The translations under genes and the position numbers were made by a program. Of a stretch of 64,000 nucleotides of DNA, positions 16,861-26,659 are shown one piece after another (the stretch's first letter is position 1; every line of letters begins with the position of its first letter). The notes under the pieces were generated by a model. It saw nothing but the letters and a program-made list of their open reading frames with translations, was not told the DNA's origin and ran no database searches. Origin of the DNA: Flagellimonas sp. MMG031. GTDB taxonomy: Bacteria > Bacteroidota > Bacteroidia > Flavobacteriales > Flavobacteriaceae. Location: assembly GCF_040112705.1 (NCBI RefSeq), contig NZ_CP157804.1, forward strand, positions 1,180,501 to 1,244,500. The letters are read 5' to 3'.

Positions 16861-18294
16861 TTAAAACTCCGCATTTTGCGGTGTCCTAGGGTAGGGGATT
16901 ACATCTCGAATGTTGCCCATTCCCGTAGCGAACTGCACCATGCGCTCAAACCCAAGGCCAAATCCACTATGCACTGCGGTGCCGAATTTTCGTAGGTCCA
17001 AATACCACCAAAGTTCCTTGGCGTCAATGTCCAGTTCCTTGATTTTTTGTTCCAGCACATCCAATCGCTCTTCCCTTTGCGAACCACCCACAATTTCGCC
17101 GATGCCCGGGAAAAGTACGTCCATGGCTCGAACCGTTTTGCCATCGTCGTTTAGACGCATGTAAAACGCTTTGATGTTGGCCGGATAATCGAATAGGATT
17201 ACGGGGCATTTAAAATGTTTTTCCACCAAAAAGCGCTCGTGCTCACTTTGTAGGTCAGCACCCCACTCTTCGATGGGGAATTGGAATTTTTTCTTTTTGT
17301 TGGGTTTACTGTTCTTCAATATTTCAATAGCCTCTGTGTAGGATACCCTTTTGAAATTGTTTTCTACCACAAACCTCAATTTTTCGATGAGTGCCATTTC
17401 GGAGCGTTCGTTTTGGGGTTTGCTCTTTTCCTCATCCAACAATCGTTTTTCAAGAAACTCAAGGTCATCTTGGCAATGGTCCAGCACGTATTGAAGAATG
17501 TATTTGATGAAATCTTCGGCCAAATCCATGTTGGCATCCAGATCATAAAAGGCCATCTCGGGCTCTATCATCCAAAATTCTGCCAAGTGACGGGATGTGT
17601 TGGAGTTCTCTGCCCTAAACGTGGGGCCAAAGGTGTATACTTTGCCCAATCCCATGGCATATGTCTCTGCTTCCAACTGACCGGACACGGTCAAATTGGT
17701 TTCCTTTCCAAAAAAGTCCTCTGTGTAGTCTACCTCCCCGGCATCGTTCAAAGGCGGATTCTTTTCATCCAAGGTAGTTACCCTGAACATTTCCCCGGCA
17801 CCCTCGGCATCAGAGCCTGTGATGATAGGAGTGTGCATATAGTAAAACCCATTTTGCTGAAAGTAGTTGTGAACGGCAAAAGACAGCACCGAACGTATGC
17901 GCATGACTGCGGCAAAAGTATTGGTGCGCACCCTGAGATGTGCTTTTTCCCTTAAAAATTCCAAAGAATGCTTCTTGGGTTGAATAGGGTAGGTCTCCGG
18001 GTCGGCAGTGCCGTGCACAAATATATCGGTAACTTGGATTTCCACGCTCTGTCCACGTCCTTGGCTTTCTTCCAAGGTTCCGGTGACCTTTAGTGCTGCT
18101 CCGGTAGAAATTTGCTTTAAAAGAGCCTCGTCCAAATTTTCAAAATCCACTACACATTGCATATTGTGAATGGTGGAACCATCGTTCAAGGCAATGAACC
18201 TGTTGCTTCTAAATGTTTTGACCCATCCATTTACTTCAACGGAATCTCCTACGGGTTGCTTCTCCAGCAATTCTTTTATGGAATAAGAAATCAT
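16861..18294 (-). CDS. asnS: asparaginyl-tRNA synthetase
   Basis: A 477-residue class IIb synthetase. It has an N-terminal OB-fold anticodon-binding domain ([20 protein letters not shown]), a catalytic domain with motif 2 ([22 protein letters not shown]) and motif 3 at the C-terminus ([15 protein letters not shown]). The [15 protein letters not shown] form and [11 protein letters not shown] support AsnRS rather than AspRS. A perfect 9-bp inverted repeat lies 8 bases upstream of the start (18302-18328). The order asnS-rpoN-PAP2-like gene is consistent with one transcript. Confidence 0.95.
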   Translation of the reverse strand: MISYSIKELLEKQPVGDSVEVNGWVKTFRSNRFIALNDGSTIHNMQCVVDFENLDEALLKQISTGAALKVTGTLEESQGRGQSVEIQVTDIFVHGTADPETYPIQPKKHSLEFLREKAHLRVRTNTFAAVMRIRSVLSFAVHNYFQQNGFYYMHTPIITGSDAEGAGEMFRVTTLDEKNPPLNDAGEVDYTEDFFGKETNLTVSGQLEAETYAMGLGKVYTFGPTFRAENSNTSRHLAEFWMIEPEMAFYDLDANMDLAEDFIKYILQYVLDHCQDDLEFLEKRLLDEEKSKPQNERSEMALIEKLRFVVENNFKRVSYTEAIEILKNSKPNKKKKFQFPIEEWGADLQSEHERFLVEKHFKCPVILFDYPANIKAFYMRLNDDGKTVRAMDVLFPGIGEIVGGSQREERLDVLEQKIKELDIDAKELWWYLDLRKFGTAVHSGFGLGFERMVQFATGMGNIRDVIPYPRTPQNAEF

Positions 18295-18301
18295 TCTAAA
18301 A

Positions 18302-18328
18302 CTATCTTTATTGAATCGGTAAAGATAG
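18302..18328. repeat. perfect 9-bp inverted repeat upstream of asnS
   Basis: CTATCTTTA (18302-18310) and TAAAGATAG (18320-18328) flank the 9-base spacer TTGAATCGG. Each arm contains a TATCTTTA-like near-match to the -7 promoter box. It could be a regulator site or a short leader hairpin; no partner protein is evident. Confidence 0.5.
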
Positions 18329-18384
18329 GTTTTTGATGAAAAATGATGGCAATGGAAAAGCCTAATTTATGGGAGTTTCCGCTA

Positions 18385-20784
18385 CTATTTGTCCTTGGGG
18401 CCGTCCTCGTCTTTGGGCAAAATATCGATTTGTGGTTTTTTGAGCACTTGTTTGTTGGCAATGCTCCTTTCCAAAGAAAGCAGTAGGGATGGCAACAAAA
18501 TCAAATTTGACAACATGGCGAAGAGTAGGGTTGCAGACACCAATCCTCCCAAGGCCTTGGTTCCACCAAAGCTGGAAACAATGAATACCGAGAACCCGAA
18601 GAAAAGCACGATTGAGGTATAGAACATACTCACTCCTGTTTCGCGAAGGGCCGCATACACCGAACGTTTGATGTGCCAACGGTTGGCAGCCAATTCTTGG
18701 CGATATTTCGCCAAAAAGTGGATGGTGTCGTCCACCGAAATACCAAAGGCGATACTAAATACCAAGATGGTGGATGGTTTGATGGGAACTCCCAAATAAC
18801 CCATGACTCCCGCAGTGATGACCAAGGGCAGAAGGTTGGGCACTAATGAAATGATGACCATTTTATAAGACCGGAACAGATAGGCCATGAACAAGGAAAT
18901 CAAACCGATGGCCAGCGCCAAGGAAAGCAGCAGGTTCTTTACCAAGTATTTTGTTCCTTTTAGGAACAGGAGTGCCTTTCCTGTCATAAAAACATCAAAG
19001 CGATCCGCAGGAAATTGCTTGGTGATTGCTTCCTGTACATCTTTTTCGATTTCTTCCATACGGTCAATTTTCACATCGCGCATGTAAGTGGTCAAACGGG
19101 CGGTTTGTCCGGTGCTGTCCACAAAACTTTGCAAAAGGTCCGTGCCTCCTGTGGATGACTTTTGCACGGCATTCATGATAAAGGTGTTTTCCTGGCTGGT
19201 GGGCAGTTGATAGTACTTTGGGATGCCGTTATAAAATGCCTGCTTGGAATACTTTACCAAATCAACAATGGAAATAGGTCTTGACAGCTCTGGTATCTCA
19301 TCGATTACGGTACCCAATCGGTCCATGCGTTTGAGGGTAGCCGGTTTTACCACTCCATTTTTTCGTTTGGTGTCCACCACAATTTCCATGGGCATAATGC
19401 CATCAAACTCCGCTTCAAAGAATTGGATGTCCTTATAAAAATGACTGTTTTTGGGCAAGTCCTCGATTCGACTCCCTGTAATGCGCATTTGATAGATACC
19501 TACAATGCTCAATACCAAAACAGCTACGGTGGTGATGTAAACAGCAATGCGATGGTTGCGCACCATATTTTCCATCCAGTTCACAAAAAAGTCCATCCAC
19601 TTTTTGTTCAGGTGCTTTAGGTGCTTCGTCTTTGGAAGTGGCATAAAGCTGTAAATGATGGGGATAATCAACAACGAAAGGATAAATATCCCAATAATGT
19701 TGATGGAGGCCACGATACCAAATTCCTTGAGCAGGTCGCTGTCCAATATGATGAAGGTGGCGAAACCCGACGCCGTGGTAATATTGGTCATCAAGGTGGC
19801 ATTCCCGATTTTGGAAATTACCCGTTGCAGGGAAAGCGCTTGGTTTCCATGTTTTTTGACCTCTTGTTGGTATTTGTTGATGAGGAAAATACAATTGGGT
19901 ATACCGATGACAATGATTAGTGGGGGAATAAGGGCGGTAAGGATGGTAATCTCATATTTGAGTAGTCCTAAAATACCAAAGGCCCACATTACCCCGATGA
20001 TGACCACACACATGGATATAAAAGTGGCCCTGAAACTTCGGAAGAAAAAGAAAAAGATGATAGAGGTCACCAATAGAGCACCAACGATAAAAATACCGAT
20101 TTCGTCCACGATGGATTTGGTGTTCCATGTTCGAATATAGGGCATACCGGAAACGCGGACATCCAACTGGGTCTCTTGTTCAAAATTCTCCACGAGGTCG
20201 CCCAGATCGTTTAGGATAAACTCGTTCCTTACAGCGGTGTTCATGATATCCTTATCCAAATACACCACCGTTTGGATGGTGCCACTCTTGGGGTTGTACA
20301 CCAGATTATCGTAAAAAGGAAGTTCGTTGAAAAGGTGATTGGTAAGCGAGTCGATTTCTTTCTTGGTCTTTGGGGGCGACTCGATCAGAGGGGTCATCAC
20401 AAAGGTTTGAGTCTCGGAGTCTTTCACCAGCTCCTTTAGGTTTTCCAAAGAAATCACGTAGTCGACTTCGGGGAAAGCGTCCAGTTGTTTGCTGAGCGTG
20501 TTCCACCGATTAAAATTTTTCGGTGTGAACAAAGCCGAATCCCGAATGGCCAAAACGATGGCATTGCCCTCCTCGCCAAATATTTGGGTAAAGGACTTGT
20601 ATTGAATGGTAGCAGGGTGGTCATCAGGAAGTATGTTGGCCTCGGTGTTGGAAAACTGCATGTTTTTCCATTGCAAGGCCAAAAAAACGGTTACTCCTGC
20701 TACTCCCAACAGGATAAGAATCCTATTGCGGAGAATAATGCTTGCGACCTTAGGCCAAAATCCTTTAGTGAGCTTTGCTACCAT
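18385..20784 (-). CDS. MMPL/RND-superfamily membrane exporter
   Basis: A 799-residue protein with the twofold-repeated RND layout: a helix near residue 25, a large periplasmic loop, five helices around 215-390, then the same again (helix about 415, loop, helices about 625-780). SSD-type segments are visible (LLVTSIIFFFFFRSFRATFISM; VFSIAFGISVDDTIHFLAKYR). It resembles the hopanoid/lipid-export MMPL group of Bacteroidota rather than drug-efflux AcrB, which is longer and has membrane-fusion partners; none is adjacent. A TACCTTTG -7 box (20802-20809) lies upstream. Substrate unknown. Confidence 0.82.
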   Translation of the reverse strand: MVAKLTKGFWPKVASIILRNRILILLGVAGVTVFLALQWKNMQFSNTEANILPDDHPATIQYKSFTQIFGEEGNAIVLAIRDSALFTPKNFNRWNTLSKQLDAFPEVDYVISLENLKELVKDSETQTFVMTPLIESPPKTKKEIDSLTNHLFNELPFYDNLVYNPKSGTIQTVVYLDKDIMNTAVRNEFILNDLGDLVENFEQETQLDVRVSGMPYIRTWNTKSIVDEIGIFIVGALLVTSIIFFFFFRSFRATFISMCVVIIGVMWAFGILGLLKYEITILTALIPPLIIVIGIPNCIFLINKYQQEVKKHGNQALSLQRVISKIGNATLMTNITTASGFATFIILDSDLLKEFGIVASINIIGIFILSLLIIPIIYSFMPLPKTKHLKHLNKKWMDFFVNWMENMVRNHRIAVYITTVAVLVLSIVGIYQMRITGSRIEDLPKNSHFYKDIQFFEAEFDGIMPMEIVVDTKRKNGVVKPATLKRMDRLGTVIDEIPELSRPISIVDLVKYSKQAFYNGIPKYYQLPTSQENTFIMNAVQKSSTGGTDLLQSFVDSTGQTARLTTYMRDVKIDRMEEIEKDVQEAITKQFPADRFDVFMTGKALLFLKGTKYLVKNLLLSLALAIGLISLFMAYLFRSYKMVIISLVPNLLPLVITAGVMGYLGVPIKPSTILVFSIAFGISVDDTIHFLAKYRQELAANRWHIKRSVYAALRETGVSMFYTSIVLFFGFSVFIVSSFGGTKALGGLVSATLLFAMLSNLILLPSLLLSLERSIANKQVLKKPQIDILPKDEDGPKDK

Positions 20785-20801
20785 GTGGGTTTTGTTGGGC
20801 G

Positions 20802-20809
20802 CAAAGGTA
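20802..20809 (-). promoter_or_regulatory. -7 promoter box of the MMPL exporter gene
   Basis: On the minus strand TACCTTTG matches TAnnTTTG exactly, 18 bases before the start codon. No TTTG is found at the expected upstream distance, so this is a partial match. Confidence 0.4.
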
Positions 20810-20859
20810 GAAAATGATATGTTGTGTTCCTAGGAATGGGCCCTACCAAAACCCAAGTT

Positions 20860-21414
20860 TTATACCTTCATGATTTCCGCTTCTTTTGACGATAGGATGT
20901 TATCGACCTTATCACTATAGGTGTTGGTCAATTCCTGAACGTCAACTTCGGCGTTGCTCAACAGGTCCTCGGAGATATCTAATGCCTTCAGTTCCTTATT
21001 GGCTTCCTGTCTGGCACTACGGATACTTACCTTGGCATCCTCTGCTTCGGCCTTGGCTTGTTTTACCAATTGTTTTCTGCGTTCCTCGGTGAGTGGTGGT
21101 ACGTTGATGATGACCATTTCTCCGTTGTTCATTGGGTTGAAGCCCAAATTGGCATTCATAATGGCAGTCTCAATATCGCCCAAGAGGTTTTTTTCCCATG
21201 GCTGCACAGATAGGGTGCGCGCATCTGGGGTATTGATGTTGGATACTTGTGAAAGTGGGGTTTGCGAACCATAATAATCCACCATCACGGTAGAGAGCAT
21301 CATGGGGCTTGCCTTACCGGCCCTAATTTTGGTCAATGCTTTTTGCAAGTGGGCAATACTGGCCTCCATGCTTTCTTTGGTGCTGTCCAGAATAAATTTT
21401 ACATCTTCGTCCAT
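20860..21414 (-). CDS. frr: ribosome-recycling factor
   Basis: A 184-residue protein that, with EF-G, splits the post-termination ribosome. Visible family features are ALTKIRAGKASPMMLSTVMVDYYGS (about 25-50), the domain II hinge and the Arg-rich EERRKQLVKQAKAEAEDAKVSIR-type helix of domain I (about 125-150). I choose the ATG at 21412-21414 (MDEDVKFILDSTKES) over an in-frame TTG three codons upstream, because family members begin at this point. It lies 42 bases after pyrH on the same strand; pyrH-frr is a common pair. Confidence 0.95.
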   Translation of the reverse strand: MDEDVKFILDSTKESMEASIAHLQKALTKIRAGKASPMMLSTVMVDYYGSQTPLSQVSNINTPDARTLSVQPWEKNLLGDIETAIMNANLGFNPMNNGEMVIINVPPLTEERRKQLVKQAKAEAEDAKVSIRSARQEANKELKALDISEDLLSNAEVDVQELTNTYSDKVDNILSSKEAEIMKV

Positions 21415-21456
21415 AACAATCAAATTTATAAAAATGAAACCAAATTGTGTGTCAGT

Positions 21457-22164
<708 letters not shown>

Positions 22165-22242
22165 TTAGAGTTTCTTGAAGTCCGGACAAAAATAATCAAA
22201 ATTATTTATGGGATAGGAAGAATTGCAGGTTTGGTTTGGCCA

Positions 22243-22273
22243 TAAAAAAACCGCTTCTTTTTGGGAAGCGGTT
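22243..22273 (-). terminator. intrinsic terminator of the rpsB-tsf unit
   Basis: On the minus strand AACCGCTTC pairs with GAAGCGGTT across a CCAAAAA loop, followed by seven consecutive T-strand bases. It lies 24 bases after the tsf stop. Confidence 0.85.
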
Positions 22274-22296
22274 CGTGTATTTGTGCTTGTGGTGAA

Positions 22297-23121
22297 TTAA
22301 CCCAATGCCACTCTTGTGAAACCAGTTACCTCCAAAGCAGAGTCTACTGATTTTACATATTGGGCAACACTTTGCTTGCTGTCTTTTATGAAATCTTGGT
22401 TCACCAAAGTATTGTCTTTAAAGAAACGCTTCAATTTTCCTTGAGCGATTTTGTCCAACATTTCCTCAGGTTTGCCTTCTTGACGCAATTGATCTTTTGC
22501 AATTTCAATTTCTTTGTCGATGATGGACTGGTCCACACCTTCTTCGTTCAATGCAACAGGATTCATCGCGGCAGCTTGCATGGCCACATCTTTGGCAGCT
22601 TCGGCAGCACCGTCAACGTTGGCGGACAATCCAACCAAAGTAGCGATTTTGTTCCCTGCGTGGATGTATGACCCTACGAAAGGAGCGCTCAATCTTTCAA
22701 AGCTTCCGATTTCGATTTTCTCACCGATCACACCGGTTTGCTCGGTCAATTTTTCCGCAACGGTCATTCCATTGAAAGAAGCGGCTAGAAAGTCTTCCTT
22801 TTTGTCAAAACCTATTGCCAAATCAGCCAATTCGGTTGCAAGCTTTACAAAGCTATCGTTTTTGGCAACAAAGTCGGTCTCACAGTTTAGGGAGATAACC
22901 ACGCCCTGAGTGTTGTCATCGTTAACTTTTGCGATGGCAGCACCTTCAGATGAATCTCTGTCAGCTCTTTTGGCTGCAACTTTTTGACCTTTCTTTCTTA
23001 GGATTTCGATGGCTTGGTCAAAATCTCCATCAGCTTCGACCAAAGCTTTTTTACAATCCATCATTCCAGCTCCGGTAGCTTGTCTTAGTTTATTTACCTC
23101 TGCGGCAGTAATCTTTGCCAT
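22297..23121 (-). CDS. tsf: translation elongation factor Ts
   Basis: A 274-residue nucleotide-exchange factor for EF-Tu. It has the N-terminal UBA-like helices with LRQATGAGMMDCKKAL (12-27) and the conserved TDFVAKN (82-88), whose residues push into the EF-Tu nucleotide site, followed by the two core subdomains. It lies 81 bases downstream of rpsB in the universal rpsB-tsf order. The gap holds a small hairpin (AACACT/AGTGTT, 23156-23172). Confidence 0.96.
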   Translation of the reverse strand: MAKITAAEVNKLRQATGAGMMDCKKALVEADGDFDQAIEILRKKGQKVAAKRADRDSSEGAAIAKVNDDNTQGVVISLNCETDFVAKNDSFVKLATELADLAIGFDKKEDFLAASFNGMTVAEKLTEQTGVIGEKIEIGSFERLSAPFVGSYIHAGNKIATLVGLSANVDGAAEAAKDVAMQAAAMNPVALNEEGVDQSIIDKEIEIAKDQLRQEGKPEEMLDKIAQGKLKRFFKDNTLVNQDFIKDSKQSVAQYVKSVDSALEVTGFTRVALG

Positions 23122-23202
23122 TTTTTCTTTCTTTTTTAAATTTTATGTAAAGTAAAACACTACGAGAGTGTTCTTGTTTAGGACAATGTTAAATCAACAG
23201 GT

Positions 23203-24321
23203 TTATTCAACTCCGCCTTTAACGCTGTCTTGCCATTCTTTTAGTTCGTCCCAGTTGCCTTCGGCAGCCATTTTGGCTTGTTTTGGCCAAGATGTTGGGT
23301 CCAAGTGAGCTAAAGTTGAACTGGCTTCGGTCAAGATTTCCTTGATTTTTTCAGCGTCAGTGTCCGCTAGTGCAGCGTAAGTGCTTAGGCCATTGGCAAC
23401 CAATGCCTCGGCAGCTTTAGGTCCTATACCTTCGATTTTGGTAAGGTCTTCTGGCTTGGCTTCAGCCTCTTTTTTGGCAGGCTTTTCCTCAGCAGGCTTC
23501 TCTTCTTTAGATGCTGCCGCCTCGGCTTTTTTAGCAGGCTTTTCTTCTGCGGCTTTTTCCTTTTTCTTTGGAGTTTCCTCTACCGCATCGGTAGTGTCAT
23601 CTTCCTTGTCTTTTCCGCTTCCTTTATCGTTTTTGCGCTCTTCCAAACCTTCAGCAACGGCTTTGGTTACGTGCTCCAATATAATTTCAATGGATTTACC
23701 GGCATCGTCGTTGGATGGGATGGCGAAATCTACGTCACGAGGGTCGGAGTTGGTATCCACCATGGCGAAAATCGGGATGTTCAATTTTTGCGCTTCCTTA
23801 ACAGCGATGTGCTCACGCATGGTGTCCACAATAAATAGGGCACCTGGCAAACGGGTCATATCTGCAATGGAGCCTAAGTTTTTCTCCAACTTGGCACGCA
23901 AACGGTCAACTTGTAATCTTTCTTTTTTGGAAAGGGTGTTGAACGTTCCATCTTTCTTCATGCGGTCGATAGCAGCCATTTTTTTGACAGCTTTACGAAT
24001 GGTTACAAAGTTGGTCAACATACCACCGGGCCATCTTTCGGTGATGTACGGCATGTTCACTTTGGATACTTTGTCCGCTACAATGTCCTTAGCTTGTTTT
24101 TTGGTAGCTACAAAAAGGATTTTTCTTCCTGAAGCGGCAATTTTCTTAAGGGCTTCGTTCGCTTCCTCAAGCTTTGCAGCTGTTTTGTAGAGATTGATAA
24201 CGTGAATCCCGTTACGCTCCATGTAGATGTAGGGAGCCATGTTGGGGTTCCACTTTCGTGTTAGGTGTCCAAAATGCACACCTGCTTCCAGTAAGTCTTT
24301 TACTTCAATTTTACTTGCCAT
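23203..24321 (-). CDS. rpsB: 30S ribosomal protein S2 with a C-terminal helix-hairpin-helix extension
   Basis: A 372-residue S2, far longer than the usual 230-260. Residues 1 to about 232 are normal S2 (LEAGVHFGHLTRKWNPNMAPYI, ERWPGGMLTNF, LPGALFIVDTMREHIAVKEA, IPIFAMVDTNSDPRDVDFAIP). Residues about 233-288 are a low-complexity Lys/Glu/Ala/Pro linker. Residues 289-372 form a compact domain starting DLTKIEGIGPKAAEALVANG, the helix-hairpin-helix pattern of DUF4332-like domains, with a helical tail rich in Trp (SWPKQAKMAAEGNWDELKEW). The gene heads the rpsB-tsf unit. The extension is in frame without any break and is presumably translated. Confidence 0.95.
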   Translation of the reverse strand: MASKIEVKDLLEAGVHFGHLTRKWNPNMAPYIYMERNGIHVINLYKTAAKLEEANEALKKIAASGRKILFVATKKQAKDIVADKVSKVNMPYITERWPGGMLTNFVTIRKAVKKMAAIDRMKKDGTFNTLSKKERLQVDRLRAKLEKNLGSIADMTRLPGALFIVDTMREHIAVKEAQKLNIPIFAMVDTNSDPRDVDFAIPSNDDAGKSIEIILEHVTKAVAEGLEERKNDKGSGKDKEDDTTDAVEETPKKKEKAAEEKPAKKAEAAASKEEKPAEEKPAKKEAEAKPEDLTKIEGIGPKAAEALVANGLSTYAALADTDAEKIKEILTEASSTLAHLDPTSWPKQAKMAAEGNWDELKEWQDSVKGGVE

Positions 24322-24544
24322 TTTTTGTACTTAGTTTACGTTCCGTTGTAAGTAGCAATGCACTGGTGGTCACAATAATTTGTTCGCCCAGCCCATTTAG
24401 ATGCTAAACTAGTTTCCAAAAAGTCGAAATGTATATTCCCTTTTGGAACAACGACAACTTGGTTAAAAATTTAACCCTGAAATGTGTACGCTTTCAGGGT
24501 TTTCAATGAACTTATATATCGTTGGGTACGAGACCCAATGTATA
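24322..24544. other. 223-base intergenic region between rpsI and rpsB
   Basis: No gene was found. It holds the rpsI-side hairpins (TTGGGT/ACCCAA at 24522-24537 and the stem at 24473-24501), a GGTTAAAAATTTAACC palindrome (24461-24476) and a probable rpsB promoter on the minus strand (TACATTTC near 24426-24433 with TTG 21 bases upstream), leaving a leader of about 100 bases before rpsB. The promoter box has one mismatch to the consensus. Confidence 0.5.
24473..24501 (-). terminator. intrinsic terminator after rplM-rpsI
   Basis: AACCCTGAAA and TTTCAGGGTT form a perfect 10-bp stem with a 9-base loop. On the minus strand it is followed by a T-rich stretch (AAATTTTT), 44 bases beyond the rpsI stop. 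Confidence 0.6.
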
Positions 24545-24931
24545 TTAACGCTTGGAGAATTGGAATTTCTTACGGGCTTTCTTCTGACCGAATTTCTTTC
24601 TTTCCACCATTCTTGGGTCCCTTGTCAATAGACCTTCTGGCTTAAGAATGCCTCTGTTTTCCGCATCGATTTCGCACATAGCTCTTGATAAAGCCAAACG
24701 TACGGCTTCTGCCTGACCTGTGATACCACCTCCGTAAACGTTTACTTTTACATCGTAGTTACCTTCGGTTTCCGTTAGGGCAAAAGGTTGCTTTACTTTG
24801 TACTGCAATGTACCGGTAGTAAAGTAATCGTTAAGATCTCTCTTGTTTATGGTGATGTTTCCAGAACCTTCGGAAACATATACTCTGGCTACAGCAGTTT
24901 TTCTTCTACCTATCTTATGAACCACTTCCAT
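24545..24931 (-). CDS. rpsI: 30S ribosomal protein S9
   Basis: A 128-residue S9 with the conserved start HKIGRRKTAVARVYVSEGSG, the central GGGITGQAEAVRLALSRAM and the basic C-terminal tail ending KKARKKFQFSKR that reaches the ribosomal P site. Its ATG overlaps the rplM stop by one base (TAATG), so the two are translationally coupled. This is the standard L13-S9 operon order. Confidence 0.97.
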   Translation of the reverse strand: MEVVHKIGRRKTAVARVYVSEGSGNITINKRDLNDYFTTGTLQYKVKQPFALTETEGNYDVKVNVYGGGITGQAEAVRLALSRAMCEIDAENRGILKPEGLLTRDPRMVERKKFGQKKARKKFQFSKR

Positions 24932-25386
24932 TATTTGTAGTCGTTTAAGTTTATAGCTTTTGGTTTTTGTGCTTCTTGTCCGTGCTCGGCTCCTGCATAC
25001 ACCTTAAGGTTTCTGAAGAGGTCCGCACCCAACTTGTTTTTGGGAAGCATTCCTTTTACGGAACTTTCGATAATACGCTCTGGGTGTTTGGCCAATACGT
25101 CTTTAGCGGAAGCGGAACGTTGTCCACCTGGATACCCAGTATACCTTTGGTATTCTTTCTCGTCCCATTTGTTACCGGTCATGTCGATTTTCTCAGCGTT
25201 GATAACAATAACATTATCTCCACAATCCACATGGGGGGTAAAGTTGGTCTTGTATTTCCCTCTAAGTATTTTGGCTACTTTAGACGCCAATCTTCCCAAG
25301 GTCTGTCCTTCAGCATCAACCAATAACCATTGTTTGTCAACAGTAGATTTATTGGCGGAAATAGTTTTATAACTTAATGTATCCAC
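24931..25386 (-). CDS. rplM: 50S ribosomal protein L13
   Basis: A 151-residue L13. The start is a GTG (25384-25386) giving [14 protein letters not shown], the usual flavobacterial L13 N-terminus; no better ATG is in frame. Family motifs [27 protein letters not shown] and GMLPKNKLG are present. A textbook promoter lies upstream (25433-25463). The leader between the promoter and GTG includes a short CCCG/CGGG hairpin (about 25418-25430), which might matter for L13 autoregulation, but that is inference. Confidence 0.96.
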   Translation of the reverse strand: MDTLSYKTISANKSTVDKQWLLVDAEGQTLGRLASKVAKILRGKYKTNFTPHVDCGDNVIVINAEKIDMTGNKWDEKEYQRYTGYPGGQRSASAKDVLAKHPERIIESSVKGMLPKNKLGADLFRNLKVYAGAEHGQEAQKPKAINLNDYK

Positions 25387-25432
25387 TTCTCGAATATTAT
25401 TGATTTAATAACCTTTCCCGAATAACGGGCTG

Positions 25433-25463
25433 CAAATGTACAATTATTAGATTGAATTACAAA
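25433..25463 (-). promoter_or_regulatory. Bacteroidetes-type promoter of rplM-rpsI
   Basis: On the minus strand TTTG (25460-25463), a 19-base spacer and TACATTTG (25433-25440) match the consensus TTTG-N19-TAnnTTTG exactly. The start codon is about 47 bases downstream of the -7 box. Confidence 0.88.
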
Positions 25464-25555
25464 CGGTTGATTGGGAATATTTTTCTGCTTTTTTAGAATT
25501 CAATCTTATGCATTATGCTGGGTATGGAAGTTTAGCTTCGGTAAAGTAAGAGCTG

Positions 25556-26659
25556 TTACCCGTGTCCAGCTATTTTCTCTAGCGCTTTCACTAAAGCAGC
25601 GTTCGCCTCTGCATCGCCTACCGTAATCCTTACCTTGCCTGGAGCGCCAAATTGAGAAACCGGGCGCACCATAATGCCTTCTTCCATCATTTTATCCGTA
25701 AACTCCATCTCGGGAAGTGGCGGGTCTATGATAAAAAAGTTGGCTTGACTGGGCCAGTATTTTATTCCGAGTTGGTCAAATGCCTTGGCGATATAAGTTC
25801 TGCCTTCCAAAACGGTCTTTACGGTCTTGTCAATGAACTCCTTGTCGTTCAAAGCTCCAATCGCAGCCTCAATGGAAGTTAATGGTAACAAAAAGGGTTT
25901 GTGAATCAAACGAACATAATTGGCAATAGTGGCGGTGGTGTAGCCATACCCAATGCGTTGCCCTGCCAAACCATAAGTTTTGGAAAAACTGTTCAGTCCA
26001 ATCACATTATAACCTTCCAATACATACGGTAATGCTGTGACATAATCATCCGCATCCGCAAAATGGCGATAGACCTCATCAAATACAACCACAATATTCT
26101 TGGGAACACGGGCGATAAAATCGTCCATTACGGATTTTGGAATATAGGTGCCCGTAGGGTTGTTGGGACTGGTCAAGAAAATGATCTTGGTTTTCTCGGT
26201 GATGGCATTCAAAATACCTTCCACATCCAAATCGTAATTCGGGGATAGAAGCGGTATGTCTACTTGTTTGGCACCGTACCACCTTGAAAAGACGGAGTAG
26301 GGCAGGAAGCAGGGATTCGAAAAAATCACTTCGTCTCCCTCGTTGATGAACGCTCGGAGAACAATATCAATAACCTCCGACCCGCTATTCCCGCACAGAA
26401 ACTGGTCGGCGCTCAACTGGCCGTCAAAATCTTGGACCAAGGCTTCGCGCAAACGGATATCGGTTTGGTCGGGGTAAATATCGACCTTGTCCAATACAGC
26501 TTTCATGGCAGCTAGGGCCTTGGGCGATGCCCCCAGAGGATTCTCGTTGGAGGACAACTTGTAAATTTTTTTATGTGATGGCGGAATATTTTTTCCACCT
26601 TTGTAAACCTCTTTGGGCACCAAATGGGCCTTGAATATGGATGTAATATCTTTTTGCAT
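25556..26659 (-). CDS. class I/II PLP aminotransferase, HisC-like; probable aromatic amino acid aminotransferase
   Basis: A 367-residue fold-type I aminotransferase with SSNENPLGASPKAL (36-49), NNPTG (166-170), VVFDEVYRHF (D194) and the PLP lysine in NSFSKTYGLAGQR (K227). By sequence it is histidinol-phosphate-aminotransferase-like, but no other his genes are near. It is the most distal gene of a tyrosine-degradation block, so supplying 4-hydroxyphenylpyruvate from tyrosine is the best-supported role (inference). Its ATG follows the parE stop with no gap (TAA then ATG), so it belongs to the parDE transcript. Confidence 0.82.
   Translation of the reverse strand: MQKDITSIFKAHLVPKEVYKGGKNIPPSHKKIYKLSSNENPLGASPKALAAMKAVLDKVDIYPDQTDIRLREALVQDFDGQLSADQFLCGNSGSEVIDIVLRAFINEGDEVIFSNPCFLPYSVFSRWYGAKQVDIPLLSPNYDLDVEGILNAITEKTKIIFLTSPNNPTGTYIPKSVMDDFIARVPKNIVVVFDEVYRHFADADDYVTALPYVLEGYNVIGLNSFSKTYGLAGQRIGYGYTTATIANYVRLIHKPFLLPLTSIEAAIGALNDKEFIDKTVKTVLEGRTYIAKAFDQLGIKYWPSQANFFIIDPPLPEMEFTDKMMEEGIMVRPVSQFGAPGKVRITVGDAEANAALVKALEKIAGHG

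Noticed and set aside
17281..17955. Long open frame on the + strand (about 220 codons) opposite asnS
   Set aside because: It lies fully inside asnS and shows the Phe/His/Gln-rich composition of an antisense frame.
25556..26659. Assignment as hisC of histidine biosynthesis
   Set aside because: Family similarity alone would allow it, but there are no his genes nearby and the context is tyrosine degradation; I leave the symbol empty.
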